Below, piece after piece: positions 17,877 through 25,383 of a stretch of DNA of 64,000 nucleotides. The notes below the pieces were generated by a model, which made no database searches, had not been told where the DNA came from, and saw only the letters and a program-made list of their open reading frames with translations. Positions within the stretch are counted from its first letter, which is position 1; each line of letters starts with the position of its first letter. Source of the stretch: Caballeronia sp. INDeC2 (GTDB taxonomy: Bacteria > Pseudomonadota > Gammaproteobacteria > Burkholderiales > Burkholderiaceae); NCBI RefSeq assembly GCF_023631325.1, contig NZ_JALQDG010000021.1, positions 248,001-312,000 on the forward strand. The letters are read 5' to 3'. The position numbers and the translations under genes were made by a program.

Positions 17877-18896
17877 ATGCAAGCATTCATCGTCGAGGCG
17901 ACGCCGCTGGCGTCGCCTGGCGGTGCTTGCGATGCGTCCGCATCGACGCACTCGCGCCTTGCACCGCACAGGCATCAGCAACGAGATTTCTTCGTTGCTG
18001 ACATTCTCGATGCTTCACCGAAGGACGACGTGGCAAGCATGGAGCACCCCTTATTCGCTTTACGCGCCGGTGACCGGCGTGTACGAATGTACGAGCGAAA
18101 CGGGACTACGGTAACAGTAAAACCTGGGATCGACGGCTGCGCGACGATTCATGACAAAGACCTATGGATCTACTGCATCAGCCAGTTGGTTGAGGCGAAG
18201 AACCGTGGCCGCGAGATTGCACGCACCGTACGTTTCACTGCCTACGACTTTCTGCACACGACAAATCGCGACGCCAGCGGCCGTGCCTATATCCGCATGG
18301 GAGAGATGCTCGCACGACTCACCGGCACGCGCATCGAAACCAACATCGAGACGGCGGGTAAGCGCGAACGCGGGTTCTTCGGATTGATCGATTCGGCCAA
18401 GGTCGTTGAACGCGACGGCGATAACCGCATGGTGGCCGTGGAAGTGACCTTGCCAGACTGGCTGTTTCGCAGCGTGGACGCTATGCACGTGCTAACCCTG
18501 TCACCAGACTACTTCCGCCTGCGCAAGCCTCTTGACCGGCGCATATACGAACTCGCCCGCAAGCACTGTGGCAGGCAACCGACCTGGAAGCCTAGTATCG
18601 CCACGCTGCATGAGAAGAGCGGCAGTGCCGACAAGCTATTCAAATTTCGGGCGGCTATCAAGGCGCTGGCCGCCTCCGGCGAGCTACCTGACTACCGCAT
18701 GGCCTATGACCCTAAGGCCGACGCGGTAGCGTTCTACGCTAACGGCCCGAAAGGCTACCGAGCTGAAATCGCGGCTATCGTGAAGGGGCTGCCTCCCACC
18801 TCGGCCAAGGCTCGTGAGAAGGCATGTGTTCGCAAGCGAGGTGGGCCCAAATGTCCGGCAAACTACGTGCGTACCGTTGTGGATAACTTAATCTGA
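17877..18896 (+). CDS. repA: Replication initiator protein RepA
   Basis: A 339-aa plasmid replication initiator of the RepA family found on broad-host-range proteobacterial plasmids. After about 40 poorly conserved residues the core begins RDFFVADILDASPKDDVASM and includes RAGDRRVRMYERNG, IHDKDLWIYCISQLVEAKNRG, RFTAYDFLHTTNRD and VEVTLPDWLFRSVDAM. The winged-helix region with LRKPLDRRIYELARKHCG would bind iterons. It would let the excised circle, or the integrated element, start replication. Iteron-like repeats follow the stop at once, so gene and origin form a unit. It is full length with no frame damage. Confidence 0.88.
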   Translation: MQAFIVEATPLASPGGACDASASTHSRLAPHRHQQRDFFVADILDASPKDDVASMEHPLFALRAGDRRVRMYERNGTTVTVKPGIDGCATIHDKDLWIYCISQLVEAKNRGREIARTVRFTAYDFLHTTNRDASGRAYIRMGEMLARLTGTRIETNIETAGKRERGFFGLIDSAKVVERDGDNRMVAVEVTLPDWLFRSVDAMHVLTLSPDYFRLRKPLDRRIYELARKHCGRQPTWKPSIATLHEKSGSADKLFKFRAAIKALAASGELPDYRMAYDPKADAVAFYANGPKGYRAEIAAIVKGLPPTSAKAREKACVRKRGGPKCPANYVRTVVDNLI

Positions 18897-18908
18897 CCTG
18901 TGAATTAT

Positions 18909-18984
18909 CACGTGCCTTTAGGGATGCAGCGCTGTGGCTTGCCACGTGCTTTTGGGGATGCGCCTCCTCGTGCTTTTAAGGATG
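18909..18984. repeat. Iteron-like 18-bp repeats (three copies)
   Basis: cacgtgcctttagggatg (18909-18926), cacgtgcttttggggatg (18943-18960) and ctcgtgcttttaaggatg (18967-18984) are degenerate direct repeats right behind repA. Iterons bound by the initiator are expected in this place for plasmids of this kind. Confidence 0.65.
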
Positions 18985-19309
18985 AGCACGTCCCGAATCG
19001 CCTTGTACGGCAAGGGTTTCAAAAACCGTAACGCGCGCGCGCGATATAACTCTATATAAAACCTTTAACGTTCCGCCGACGCTCTTCGCGCGGTAGCACA
19101 AGCAAGTAGTCGTTGCGTTGTGCTACCGCGCTCGCCCCTCAACTTGTCCCTCATCTGTCAAGAAGCTTCGTTTCGGTAACCGAAGTTTTCGTTCATCCGC
19201 CCTGCGCGTGGGTCTCGCCGCTACATCGAAGAGTCGTCGCCGAATGCATTTCATTGACACTTGAGGGACGCGAGCAGCGGAATTTTAGCCGCTAAATTTC
19301 TCGGCACGT
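18985..19309. other. Candidate vegetative origin (oriV) region
   Basis: This gene-free stretch behind the iterons holds an A/T-rich segment (gatataactctatataaaa, 19040-19060), a perfect 14-bp inverted repeat gcgcggtagcacaa (19088-19101) with ttgtgctaccgcgc (19118-19131), and an inverted pair of a motif resembling CCCTCAAATGTCAA (19148-19161 and 19254-19267). The same motif recurs near 32663 and 32728. Together with the iterons this looks like a plasmid replication origin. Confidence 0.55.
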
Positions 19310-20002
19310 TCAATGGACCCAATCCAGCCGAAAAGCGAGGACATTCCATCGCGCCTCGGCCGGTGCCCACGCTATCTCCATATCGGGCCGCGAGACGATC
19401 CAGTTCGTGAGCTCCGCATCAACAGCTTGTTTGACGCCAAGATGGGAGAGCTCCTGCTGTACGTGGTCGTTATCCAGACAGAGCCGCAGGCATCGGCAAA
19501 TTCCCTCGCCATCGAGACCAACGGGAACGATGGCCTCGACCTCTTGGTGCAGCCGGTATAAGGCAACTGCCTTCGCCAAATATGCAAGGGCAACGGGCGC
19601 ACGATCACGCTCGGCCAGTAGCATATCGGCCTCGAATTCTGCGAGCACCATATCAAGCGTTCGCCACTCTTTCAGCTCGCCGGATAGTATCGACTGCAAC
19701 TCGTCCAGCCGTCCCCACATCGCTTTCCACAGATCTGCCGGGCCGTTCTCATGCAGGACATCCGCGTCGGCGTCGAGGCGCGTCAGCAGCGCTCTTTGTT
19801 GTGCGGACAGCGGCTTTTCTCCGCTGAAGTTCGGCCGCCACTTTCCGGACTGTTGGGTCAGCATGCCAACCTTATCGTCAAAGCGCGCTGCGAATTGGTG
19901 TGGGTTCTCTGCCCCCACGCGAGCAGCGAGTATGTGCAGGAGCGCAGCCGCGCGCATGCCGCCTTGCCGTTTTTCTGAATCGCTTCGTGCAGGTCGCGCC
20001 AT
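19310..20002 (-). CDS. Unknown protein of the island backbone
   Basis: A 230-aa soluble protein beginning MARPARSDSEKRQGGMRAAA. It is mostly helical, with SGKWRPNFSGEKPLSAQQRALL near residue 52 and LDELQSILSGELKEWRTLDM in the centre. No signal peptide, membrane helix or catalytic motif is apparent, and I do not recognise the family. The N-terminal third, with conserved-looking Trp and an RALLTRLD helix, could be a DNA-binding region, but that is a guess. It is the only backbone gene on the minus strand and is divergent from the small genes that lead to oriT. Confidence 0.6.
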   Translation of the reverse strand: MARPARSDSEKRQGGMRAAALLHILAARVGAENPHQFAARFDDKVGMLTQQSGKWRPNFSGEKPLSAQQRALLTRLDADADVLHENGPADLWKAMWGRLDELQSILSGELKEWRTLDMVLAEFEADMLLAERDRAPVALAYLAKAVALYRLHQEVEAIVPVGLDGEGICRCLRLCLDNDHVQQELSHLGVKQAVDAELTNWIVSRPDMEIAWAPAEARWNVLAFRLDWVH

Positions 20003-20122
20003 AGGTCTTTAAACCCTAGTAAGAAAACGCCTGATTATTCGCAATGCAATTCTATTCCTGCTTGCCCAAGAATTCATGCAACAACGTCAATCAACCGGAA
20101 TCAAGCCCAGTGTGTGAGTTCA

Positions 20123-20407
20123 ATGTTCGACATCTTGAAAGAGCGGTACGGCGCTGTCATGACTCTCGAGCAATTGGCCGCGACATTAAGCCGGAAACCA
20201 GAAGGCTTGCGAATGGCCCTGCTGAAGTCGAAGAGCGAATGGGCGCGATCTCTCAATGCCCAGAAGGTTTACATCGGCCGCCGCATGTACTTTCCCACCG
20301 AGGCAGTCGCGCGCCTGTTCGATGCAGGAATCGCAACGGAAGGGGAGCGACGTGATGAAGCGAATGTCGATCGAAGTATCCGAGGAGACGGCGGCAAATC
20401 TTCGTGA
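20123..20407 (+). CDS. Small plasmid-type protein, possible DNA-binding
   Basis: A 94-aa protein beginning MFDILKERYGAVMTLEQLAATLSRKPEGLRMALL, which reads like a short helix-turn-helix module similar to small proteins of broad-host-range plasmids. The middle AQKVYIGRRMYFPTEAVARLFD resembles a template-like wing. A GTG at 20114 would add three residues. It overlaps the next gene by 53 bases and opens the run to traK, so a role in controlling transfer or maintenance is plausible but unproven. Confidence 0.6.
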   Translation: MFDILKERYGAVMTLEQLAATLSRKPEGLRMALLKSKSEWARSLNAQKVYIGRRMYFPTEAVARLFDAGIATEGERRDEANVDRSIRGDGGKSS

Positions 20408-20591
20408 GCTGACTATTCGCTGTACGCGGTCGAACAAGATGCGAGAAGGATTCACAAGTCACGGCGATCTGACGCCTTCAACGTTGCTGGCGATGCTTGC
20501 GGAAGATGCCGGCATGGTGATCAGCCGCCCGGGAAGTTGGGAAGGTGCGAACGTGGCTCAGGTGCTGTCGTCGCACGGCTACGAGGTTTGA
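20355..20591 (+). CDS. Small plasmid-type protein of unknown function
   Basis: A 78-aa protein, MKRMSIEVSEETAANLRELT..., preceded by ggggagcg. The first 20 residues look like the beta-strand and helix of a ribbon-helix-helix DNA-binding protein, but the rest (CTRSNKMREGFTSHGDLTPSTLLAMLAEDAG) is not clearly that fold. It overlaps the preceding gene by 53 bases and is four bases from the traK-like gene, so it belongs to the same transcript. No function is assigned. Confidence 0.6.
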   Translation: MKRMSIEVSEETAANLRELTIRCTRSNKMREGFTSHGDLTPSTLLAMLAEDAGMVISRPGSWEGANVAQVLSSHGYEV

Positions 20592-20595
20592 AGCT

Positions 20596-20835
20596 ATGAA
20601 ATCGCTGTCGGAACGAATTGCGGAGCGCGCCTTGAGGCAGTCCATTGGACGAAATGCAAGAAACCGCGCAGCGTTTCTTCTTATGCGCACCGAAATTCAA
20701 GCAGCCATCGATGACGGGCATTCACTGATGAGCATCTGGGAGGCACTGGTAGAGGAAGGACACATCCGCTACGGCTACCAGGCTTTCCGCAGATACGCCG
20801 GCGAGTTGACGCGCAATCAGGAAATGGCTCGGTAA
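20596..20835 (+). CDS. traK: TraK-like oriT-binding protein
   Basis: A 79-aa protein resembling the N-terminal half of RP4 TraK, which wraps oriT DNA and helps relaxosome assembly. The matching block is AAFLLMRTEIQAAIDDGHSLMSIWEALVEEGHIRYGYQAFRRYA, with the family pattern GxxLxxIWExLxxxGxxxxxYxxFRxxA. RP4 TraK has about 134 residues; the basic C-terminal half is absent here. RP4 traK is transcribed away from oriT, but this gene reads towards it. The position directly beside oriT supports the call. Confidence 0.75.
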   Translation: MKSLSERIAERALRQSIGRNARNRAAFLLMRTEIQAAIDDGHSLMSIWEALVEEGHIRYGYQAFRRYAGELTRNQEMAR

Positions 20836-21022
20836 TGGTCAGCGACCTTGCTGCATTCGGCCATTGCCTTCCTGGAGTCGAACAAGACATGTCCTTTTTC
20901 GACCAATGCGGTATTCGCACGTTGTTCTTTCGATCAATCGAAAAAAAGCAGCCAAATGCAACGTTTTCGACAGGGGGGACACGCTTCGTTGCAGACCTTC
21001 CCCCGAAAAATACAGAGTCAAT

Positions 21023-21135
21023 CTCGGGGCAGGATAGGTGAAGTTAGCTAACCGGCAAGCCGGCTATCTATCTTCACTCCCCTTATTCGCGCCCTCGGCG
21101 CTCAACGGGAATCCTGCTCTGCGAGGCAGCGGCTA
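21023..21135. other. IncP (RP4)-type origin of transfer, oriT
   Basis: The stretch reads gcaggataggtgaag, an interrupted inverted repeat around ccggcaagccgg, cttcactccccttattcgc, then ctcaacgggaatcctgctc and tgcgaggc, which follows the RP4 oriT order as I recall it. On the minus strand cttcacctatcctgcccc contains the nic-region core ATCCTG^C, placing the nick between 21030 and 21029. traJ follows on the same side as in RP4. No relaxase gene is present. Confidence 0.88.
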
Positions 21136-21174
21136 CCGCCGATTAGTGCCGGTTCACACCGGCTTGGAGAAGCG

Positions 21175-21537
21175 ATGAACGACGAGAAAAAGATGACAAC
21201 GCGCAAGCATGGTCGTCACCTCCGCGTGCCCGTCTTGCCCGACGAAGAGGCAGCAATAAAGCGCAACGCGGCGGCCACTGGCTTGAGCATCGCCGCCTAC
21301 TTGCGCAACGTGGGTGTGGGCTATGAGGTTCGCGGCATCCTCGATCTCGTTCAGGTCCAAGATTTGGCCCGAGTCAATGGCGACCTCGGTCGCCTCGGTG
21401 GCCTGTTGAAGCTCTGGCTGACGAACGACGAGCGGACGGCCGGATTCACACCAGCGACCATCCGCGCCCTGCTGGCGAAGATCGAGACCACGCAGGACGA
21501 ATTGCGGGCTGTCATGAGTCGAATAGTGCACGGATGA
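21175..21537 (+). CDS. traJ: TraJ relaxosome protein
   Basis: A 120-aa homologue of RP4 TraJ (123 aa), which binds the inverted repeat beside nic and recruits relaxase TraI. The first 55 residues are a ribbon-helix-helix-like region: VPVLPDEEAAIKRNAAATG and LSIAAYLRNVGVGYEV. The second half NGDLGRLGGLLKLWLTNDERTAGF is nearly the RP4 sequence as remembered. The ATG at 21175 follows ttggagaagcg. In RP4 the next gene is traI; here trbJ begins 84 bases later, so the relaxase and everything in between has been lost or was never there. Confidence 0.9.
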   Translation: MNDEKKMTTRKHGRHLRVPVLPDEEAAIKRNAAATGLSIAAYLRNVGVGYEVRGILDLVQVQDLARVNGDLGRLGGLLKLWLTNDERTAGFTPATIRALLAKIETTQDELRAVMSRIVHG

Positions 21538-21621
21538 ATTTTTTGGCCGCTAAAACGAGCACCGGACGCTACTGATGTTCGGTTCGCGGCGCGGCGTCTC
21601 ACAAATCGAAGGAGAAACAAG

Positions 21622-22398
21622 ATGCGTAGAGCAACGCGCCAGGCCGCCAAGATGGCATTGGCTATCGGAATCACAGCAGCATTCGGTGGCCCGGTACACG
21701 CCGGCATCCCCGTTATCGACGCGACGAACGTTGTTCAAACGACGATCAGTGCCATGCAAAACGTGGCTGCGGTCACGAAACAGATTCAGCAGTACGAGAC
21801 GCAGTTGCAGCAATACCAAAACATGCTGCAAAACACGCTCGCGCCGGCTGCCTACGTGTGGGATCAGGCAAACCAGACCATCAGCAAGCTCCTGCAAGCA
21901 CAGGACACGCTGAACTACTACAAGAACCAGGCTGGGAGCATCGACGGGTATCTGTCGCGTTACCAAGACGTGGCCTATTACCGCTCGTCGCCGTGCTTCA
22001 CCTCGACTGGTTGCACAGACGCGCAGCGGCAAGCATTGCTTGATGCGCAAGCGAACGGCTCTGAGGCGCAAAAAAAGGCGAACGATGCCGTATTGAAGGG
22101 CGTCGATCAGCAGCAACAAACGCTTGCGACAGACGCCGCGAACCTTCGCCAGTTGCAGTCACAAGCGACGAGTGCGCAGGGACAAATGCAGGCGCTGCAG
22201 GCAGCGAACCAGCTCGCTAGCGCGCAGACAAACCAGCTCATGCAAATCCGGGGCATGCTGACAGCGCAGGCAACAGCGGCCGCCACCCGCGCGCAGGTGA
22301 TTGCAGATCGAGAGGCTCAGCAGGCGGCATCGGCAAAGCAGCTTCGTGATGGCAGCAACATCACCACCCCGACACCGAAAAACTGGAGCTTCCAATAA
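21622..22398 (+). CDS. trbJ: P-type conjugative transfer protein TrbJ (VirB5-like)
   Basis: A 258-aa secreted protein. The signal peptide ends GGPVHAG. Residues 40-90 are Gln-rich and helical (QIQQYETQLQQYQNMLQ), as in TrbJ/VirB5 pilus-tip proteins. A Cys pair (SSPCFTSTGCTD, about 115-126) could form a disulfide. A second helical region runs to about 230. The last 18 residues before the end, AKQLRDGSNITTPTPKNW, are repeated almost exactly in the next gene. It would sit on the mating pilus and contact recipients. The other pilus genes are absent. Confidence 0.9.
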   Translation: MRRATRQAAKMALAIGITAAFGGPVHAGIPVIDATNVVQTTISAMQNVAAVTKQIQQYETQLQQYQNMLQNTLAPAAYVWDQANQTISKLLQAQDTLNYYKNQAGSIDGYLSRYQDVAYYRSSPCFTSTGCTDAQRQALLDAQANGSEAQKKANDAVLKGVDQQQQTLATDAANLRQLQSQATSAQGQMQALQAANQLASAQTNQLMQIRGMLTAQATAAATRAQVIADREAQQAASAKQLRDGSNITTPTPKNWSFQ

Positions 22399-22408
22399 GG
22401 GGGCGACG

Positions 22409-22597
22409 ATGAAATTCATTATCTCGCTCTCATTGATCGGGCTCCTTGCAGGCTGCAATGACAAGAGCACCCAGACCGATTCCCAGCGGGCTGCCGCCGC
22501 GAAACAACTGCATGATGGCAGCAACATCGTCACCCCGTCTCCAAAAAACTGGTCATGGGGCGATACGCCGTCACAACCGCAGAAAAGCGATCAATGA
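22409..22597 (+). CDS. TrbK-like entry-exclusion lipoprotein
   Basis: A 62-aa lipoprotein. The signal peptide IISLSLIGLLAGCNDK has a lipobox with Cys at about residue 15. RP4 TrbK, in the same position between trbJ and trbL, is the entry-exclusion lipoprotein that blocks redundant mating into a cell. Here the mature part ends AKQLHDGSNIVTPSPKNW, a near copy of the TrbJ C-terminus (15 of 18 residues, 44 of 54 bases). That similarity suggests it acts by mimicking or binding the same partner as TrbJ. The position and lipobox make the call likely; sequence similarity to RP4 TrbK itself is not evident. Confidence 0.75.
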   Translation: MKFIISLSLIGLLAGCNDKSTQTDSQRAAAAKQLHDGSNIVTPSPKNWSWGDTPSQPQKSDQ

Positions 22598-22611
22598 CGA
22601 AGGACAGCACT

Positions 22612-24042
22612 ATGAAAACGATGTTTTCCAACGGCGGCAAACTCTCAGTGCTCGGCTTGATGGCCGTCGCGTACTCGGCGACTGTGACGGCCGCGCCGAT
22701 GAATGCCGATGTGGTCGATTCGGTGATGGGGAAATACCAGGCCGCAGCCAGCGCGTGGGGCAGCGTCATGGTCAGTTACGCATCGTGGCTCTTTTGGGGC
22801 CTCGCGCTGATAAGCATGGTGTGGACCTTCGGAATGATGGCGTTGCGAAACGCCGGCATTCAGGAGGCGTTTGCCGAAATCGTTCGCTTCTTCGCCGTGC
22901 TCGGCTTCTTCTGGTGGATTCTGTTCAATGGCCCCGCGATTGCCGACTCCATCGTAAAGTCGATGTGGATGATCGGTGCCAAGGCCATTGGCCAGTCAAC
23001 CGATTTTACGCCAGGAGGTATCGTGCAAATCGGCTACGACATCTTTACCAAGGCGTTCGATCAGTCGTCGGTCTGGTCGCCAACGGACAGCGTGGTCGGC
23101 CTTCTCATGGCGTTGGTGGTGATGATTGTTCTCACGATTGTCGGTGTGAACCTGCTGCTGGTCTTCGTGTCGGCCTGGATCATGATCTACGGCGGAGTGT
23201 TCTTCCTAGGCTTTGGCGGGGCGCGCTGGACGTCGGACATCGCAATCAGCTACTACAAGCATGTCCTGGCGATCGGTGCCGAGATGATGGTGATGCTGCT
23301 GCTCATCGGCATCGGCAGAACGTTCATCAACGAGTACTACGCCAGCATGAGAGCCGGCATCGACCTCAAGGAAATGGCGATCATGCTCATCGCCGCATTC
23401 GTGCTGATGTATCTCACGAACAAGGTGCCGCCGAGGATCGCAGGCATCGTCGGGGTTGGCGGCGCTGGGTCCATAGGTGGCGTAGGGGTTGCTTCGGTGA
23501 TGGGCGCAGCCGCCATGACCGCGAGCGCGGCAGCTTCGGTCGGTTCTGCTGCGATGACTGGCGCGACAAGCGCGGCCGGTGGGGCGTCGGCGCTTAAGGC
23601 AGCGTTTCAGTCAGCGCAGCAGAACATGGCCGAGGGGCGCGGCATGTTCTCGGACGGCGGCAGCTCGAGCGGTATCAGCGGTGGTTCGGGCGGTGCTTCG
23701 CTTGGTGGTTCGAGTGGCAGCGGTGGCTTCGCATCGGCGATGAGCACGGCCGGTCGGTTCGCGGCTGACATGGGCGGGAATCTCGCCAAGGGTGCAGGCG
23801 AAATCGCCAAGGGCAAAGCCGCGAACATCGCGGATACCGCCAAGGAACGAGTCGCGCTGACGACGGGCGGCAAAATCGCATCGGCAATTTCGAGCAAGAG
23901 CGGCGCCGGCATCGACGCCGGACCGAGTTTCGCCGGCGACAGTCTCGGTGGAGGTCAGCAAAATGCGACGGCCGGCACCACCACGAACGACGAGGTAACC
24001 GCGTTCGTGAACAGGCAACGCCCAACGCAAGACGATGCTTAG
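22612..24042 (+). CDS. trbL: P-type conjugative transfer protein TrbL (VirB6-like)
   Basis: A 476-aa polytopic inner-membrane protein. A signal-like N-terminus (MKTMFSNGGKLSVLG...TVTAAP) is followed by about six membrane helices up to residue 290, including WLFWGLALISMVWTFGMMAL and GLLMALVVMIVLTIVGVNLL. The C-terminal 180 residues are low-complexity Gly/Ser/Ala, as in TrbL of IncP plasmids. It forms part of the inner-membrane channel. I choose the ATG at 22612, after GAAGGA, over one at 22594 that overlaps the previous stop. In other type IV systems VirB6-like proteins carry the exclusion determinant. Confidence 0.9.
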   Translation: MKTMFSNGGKLSVLGLMAVAYSATVTAAPMNADVVDSVMGKYQAAASAWGSVMVSYASWLFWGLALISMVWTFGMMALRNAGIQEAFAEIVRFFAVLGFFWWILFNGPAIADSIVKSMWMIGAKAIGQSTDFTPGGIVQIGYDIFTKAFDQSSVWSPTDSVVGLLMALVVMIVLTIVGVNLLLVFVSAWIMIYGGVFFLGFGGARWTSDIAISYYKHVLAIGAEMMVMLLLIGIGRTFINEYYASMRAGIDLKEMAIMLIAAFVLMYLTNKVPPRIAGIVGVGGAGSIGGVGVASVMGAAAMTASAAASVGSAAMTGATSAAGGASALKAAFQSAQQNMAEGRGMFSDGGSSSGISGGSGGASLGGSSGSGGFASAMSTAGRFAADMGGNLAKGAGEIAKGKAANIADTAKERVALTTGGKIASAISSKSGAGIDAGPSFAGDSLGGGQQNATAGTTTNDEVTAFVNRQRPTQDDA

Positions 24043-24049
24043 AAAGCGC

Positions 24050-24073
24050 ACCGGCCGGCGGCAACCGGCCGGC
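24050..24073 (+). terminator. Hairpin after trbL
   Basis: ccggccgg and ccggccgg form a strong stem around cggcaa, eight bases after the trbL stop codon. There is no long T run, so termination strength is uncertain. Confidence 0.45.
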
Positions 24074-24109
24074 ACTTCCACGTATCAACACCTGCAAGAG
24101 AGGTGAAGC

Positions 24110-24340
24110 ATGGCAACTACGCATAATACCGAAGCGCAGCAAGTTATCCATCACGCCGCAATGCAACTCGCTGACCTGGACTTCATGGACCAGCGCACCG
24201 CTCGGGAGCTATCGAAAATGGCCGAGGCAGTTGCGAACTTGTTCATGGTCGTTTTCTACCAGGCCGAAACTGGACGAGCGACGCGCCTGGATTTCAGTGA
24301 GGCAATGGCTGCTGTACGCGAAACCTTGCAGCACCATTGA
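24110..24340 (+). CDS. Small helical protein of unknown function
   Basis: A 76-aa acidic helical protein, MATTHNTEAQQVIHHAAMQLADLDFMD..., with no signal or membrane segment. The ATG has GAGAGGTGAAGC directly before it. It lies in the plasmid-type backbone, behind trbL and before another unknown gene. The C-terminal half (FYQAETGRATRLDFSEAMAAVRETL) gives no family match I can name. No function is proposed. Confidence 0.55.
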   Translation: MATTHNTEAQQVIHHAAMQLADLDFMDQRTARELSKMAEAVANLFMVVFYQAETGRATRLDFSEAMAAVRETLQHH

Positions 24341-24379
24341 GTCGCTGGCGAGCGGCATCTATCGGCACAAGGAGTTTCC

Positions 24380-24901
24380 GTGAACCACATCGACTTTAAT
24401 ATCGGCCTGGTCTTCATGGATTGCACCGGATGGTGGCGTTGCACCGATGTCGGGGCGCGAACCATCCTGGCGATCCGGTTGGAGCACGACGATCCGCACT
24501 GGTATGAAGGGCCGCCCTATATCGTCAAAGAAGAGGTGTTCGATGAGGAGGACATTGCACGTTGTCACCTTGCAGTCGAGGAATCGATTCGTGCGGCGGT
24601 CCACGCCGCGCGTACTTCCGCGCATCCTGGCTTTCCCCATGAAGTCGTCACACGGATGATGGAGATTCGGAACGCACACCCGTATCCGCACGAAGGGGTT
24701 CTGCGATTTGACCGCAAGCGTCCAGATGGCGAAGTTCTTCACCCTTTTGCAGGGCGAAAAGAATCTGATTCGTGGGTTGTGGAGGTCTACCTACCCTTTC
24801 GAGGCACCTACGAGACAATAGCCGAGCGCGACTTCATCTCGTTACCGAGAGCTACCCCGAATGACCTTCGAGCCAGAGCGAACCGTCCGGCAAACATGTA
24901 A
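24380..24901 (+). CDS. Unknown protein between transfer remnant and nuclease cluster
   Basis: A 173-aa soluble protein, rich in Trp, His and acidic residues: MNHIDFNIGLVFMDCTGWWRCTDVG near the start, then ILAIRLEHDDPHWYEGPPYIVKEEVFDE. RFDRKRPDGEVLHPF occurs near the C-terminus, and the product ends in RARANRPANM. There is no membrane segment or recognised catalytic motif. It may belong to the plasmid backbone. The start at 24380 follows aaggagtttcc. No function is proposed. Confidence 0.55.
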   Translation: MNHIDFNIGLVFMDCTGWWRCTDVGARTILAIRLEHDDPHWYEGPPYIVKEEVFDEEDIARCHLAVEESIRAAVHAARTSAHPGFPHEVVTRMMEIRNAHPYPHEGVLRFDRKRPDGEVLHPFAGRKESDSWVVEVYLPFRGTYETIAERDFISLPRATPNDLRARANRPANM

Positions 24902-25383
24902 CGCACGGAGTCGGTGAAGATCGGATACGTCGACTCGCGAGGAGAAGCCTTTGCCGCTCTCCCTCACGACCGGCACGCTGCGAAACGCCTAGCATCTACG
25001 ACGGCTCGATCGCAACGCGAGTGGTGTCGAAAATGTCCGAAAATTAGGGTCATACGAATGGATCCCCGCTTCATGCTGTGCGCATTGCACGACATGGCTG
25101 CTGCGTTGCGTTTGCAAGCACCACGCTATCGTTGCGACGAACGCCCGAGCGGCAGACCTCCCGCATGAGCCATCCAGCATAGCTGTTAGTCGACCATCTA
25201 GGCCGAATCGCCGCTCAAACACCGGTTCCAAGCCCGTAGACGAATCATTTTCTTGTTACAATTAGCGTTGGGGAATCTGAAGCTACGAAGGGTCGCATTC
25301 GTGCAGGCCGGCTACCGGGCATATCTGTGGCCGTGGATCAGGGCCGCTTGATGCATTGCTCAAAACGATAACCAGTGTAAGCA
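24902..25383. other. Gene-free stretch before the nuclease cluster
   Basis: The 480 bases hold only a short Arg-rich frame (about 24914-25168) that I do not believe. The segment ttgttacaattagcg near 25253 is the best promoter-like sequence upstream of the cluster. No repeat or terminator was recognised. Confidence 0.4.

Noticed and set aside
24914..25168. 84-codon frame with MKIGYVDSRGEAF start, reminiscent of a resolvase beginning
   Set aside because: The resemblance ends after about ten residues, there is no catalytic Ser, and the rest is Arg/Cys-rich noise.
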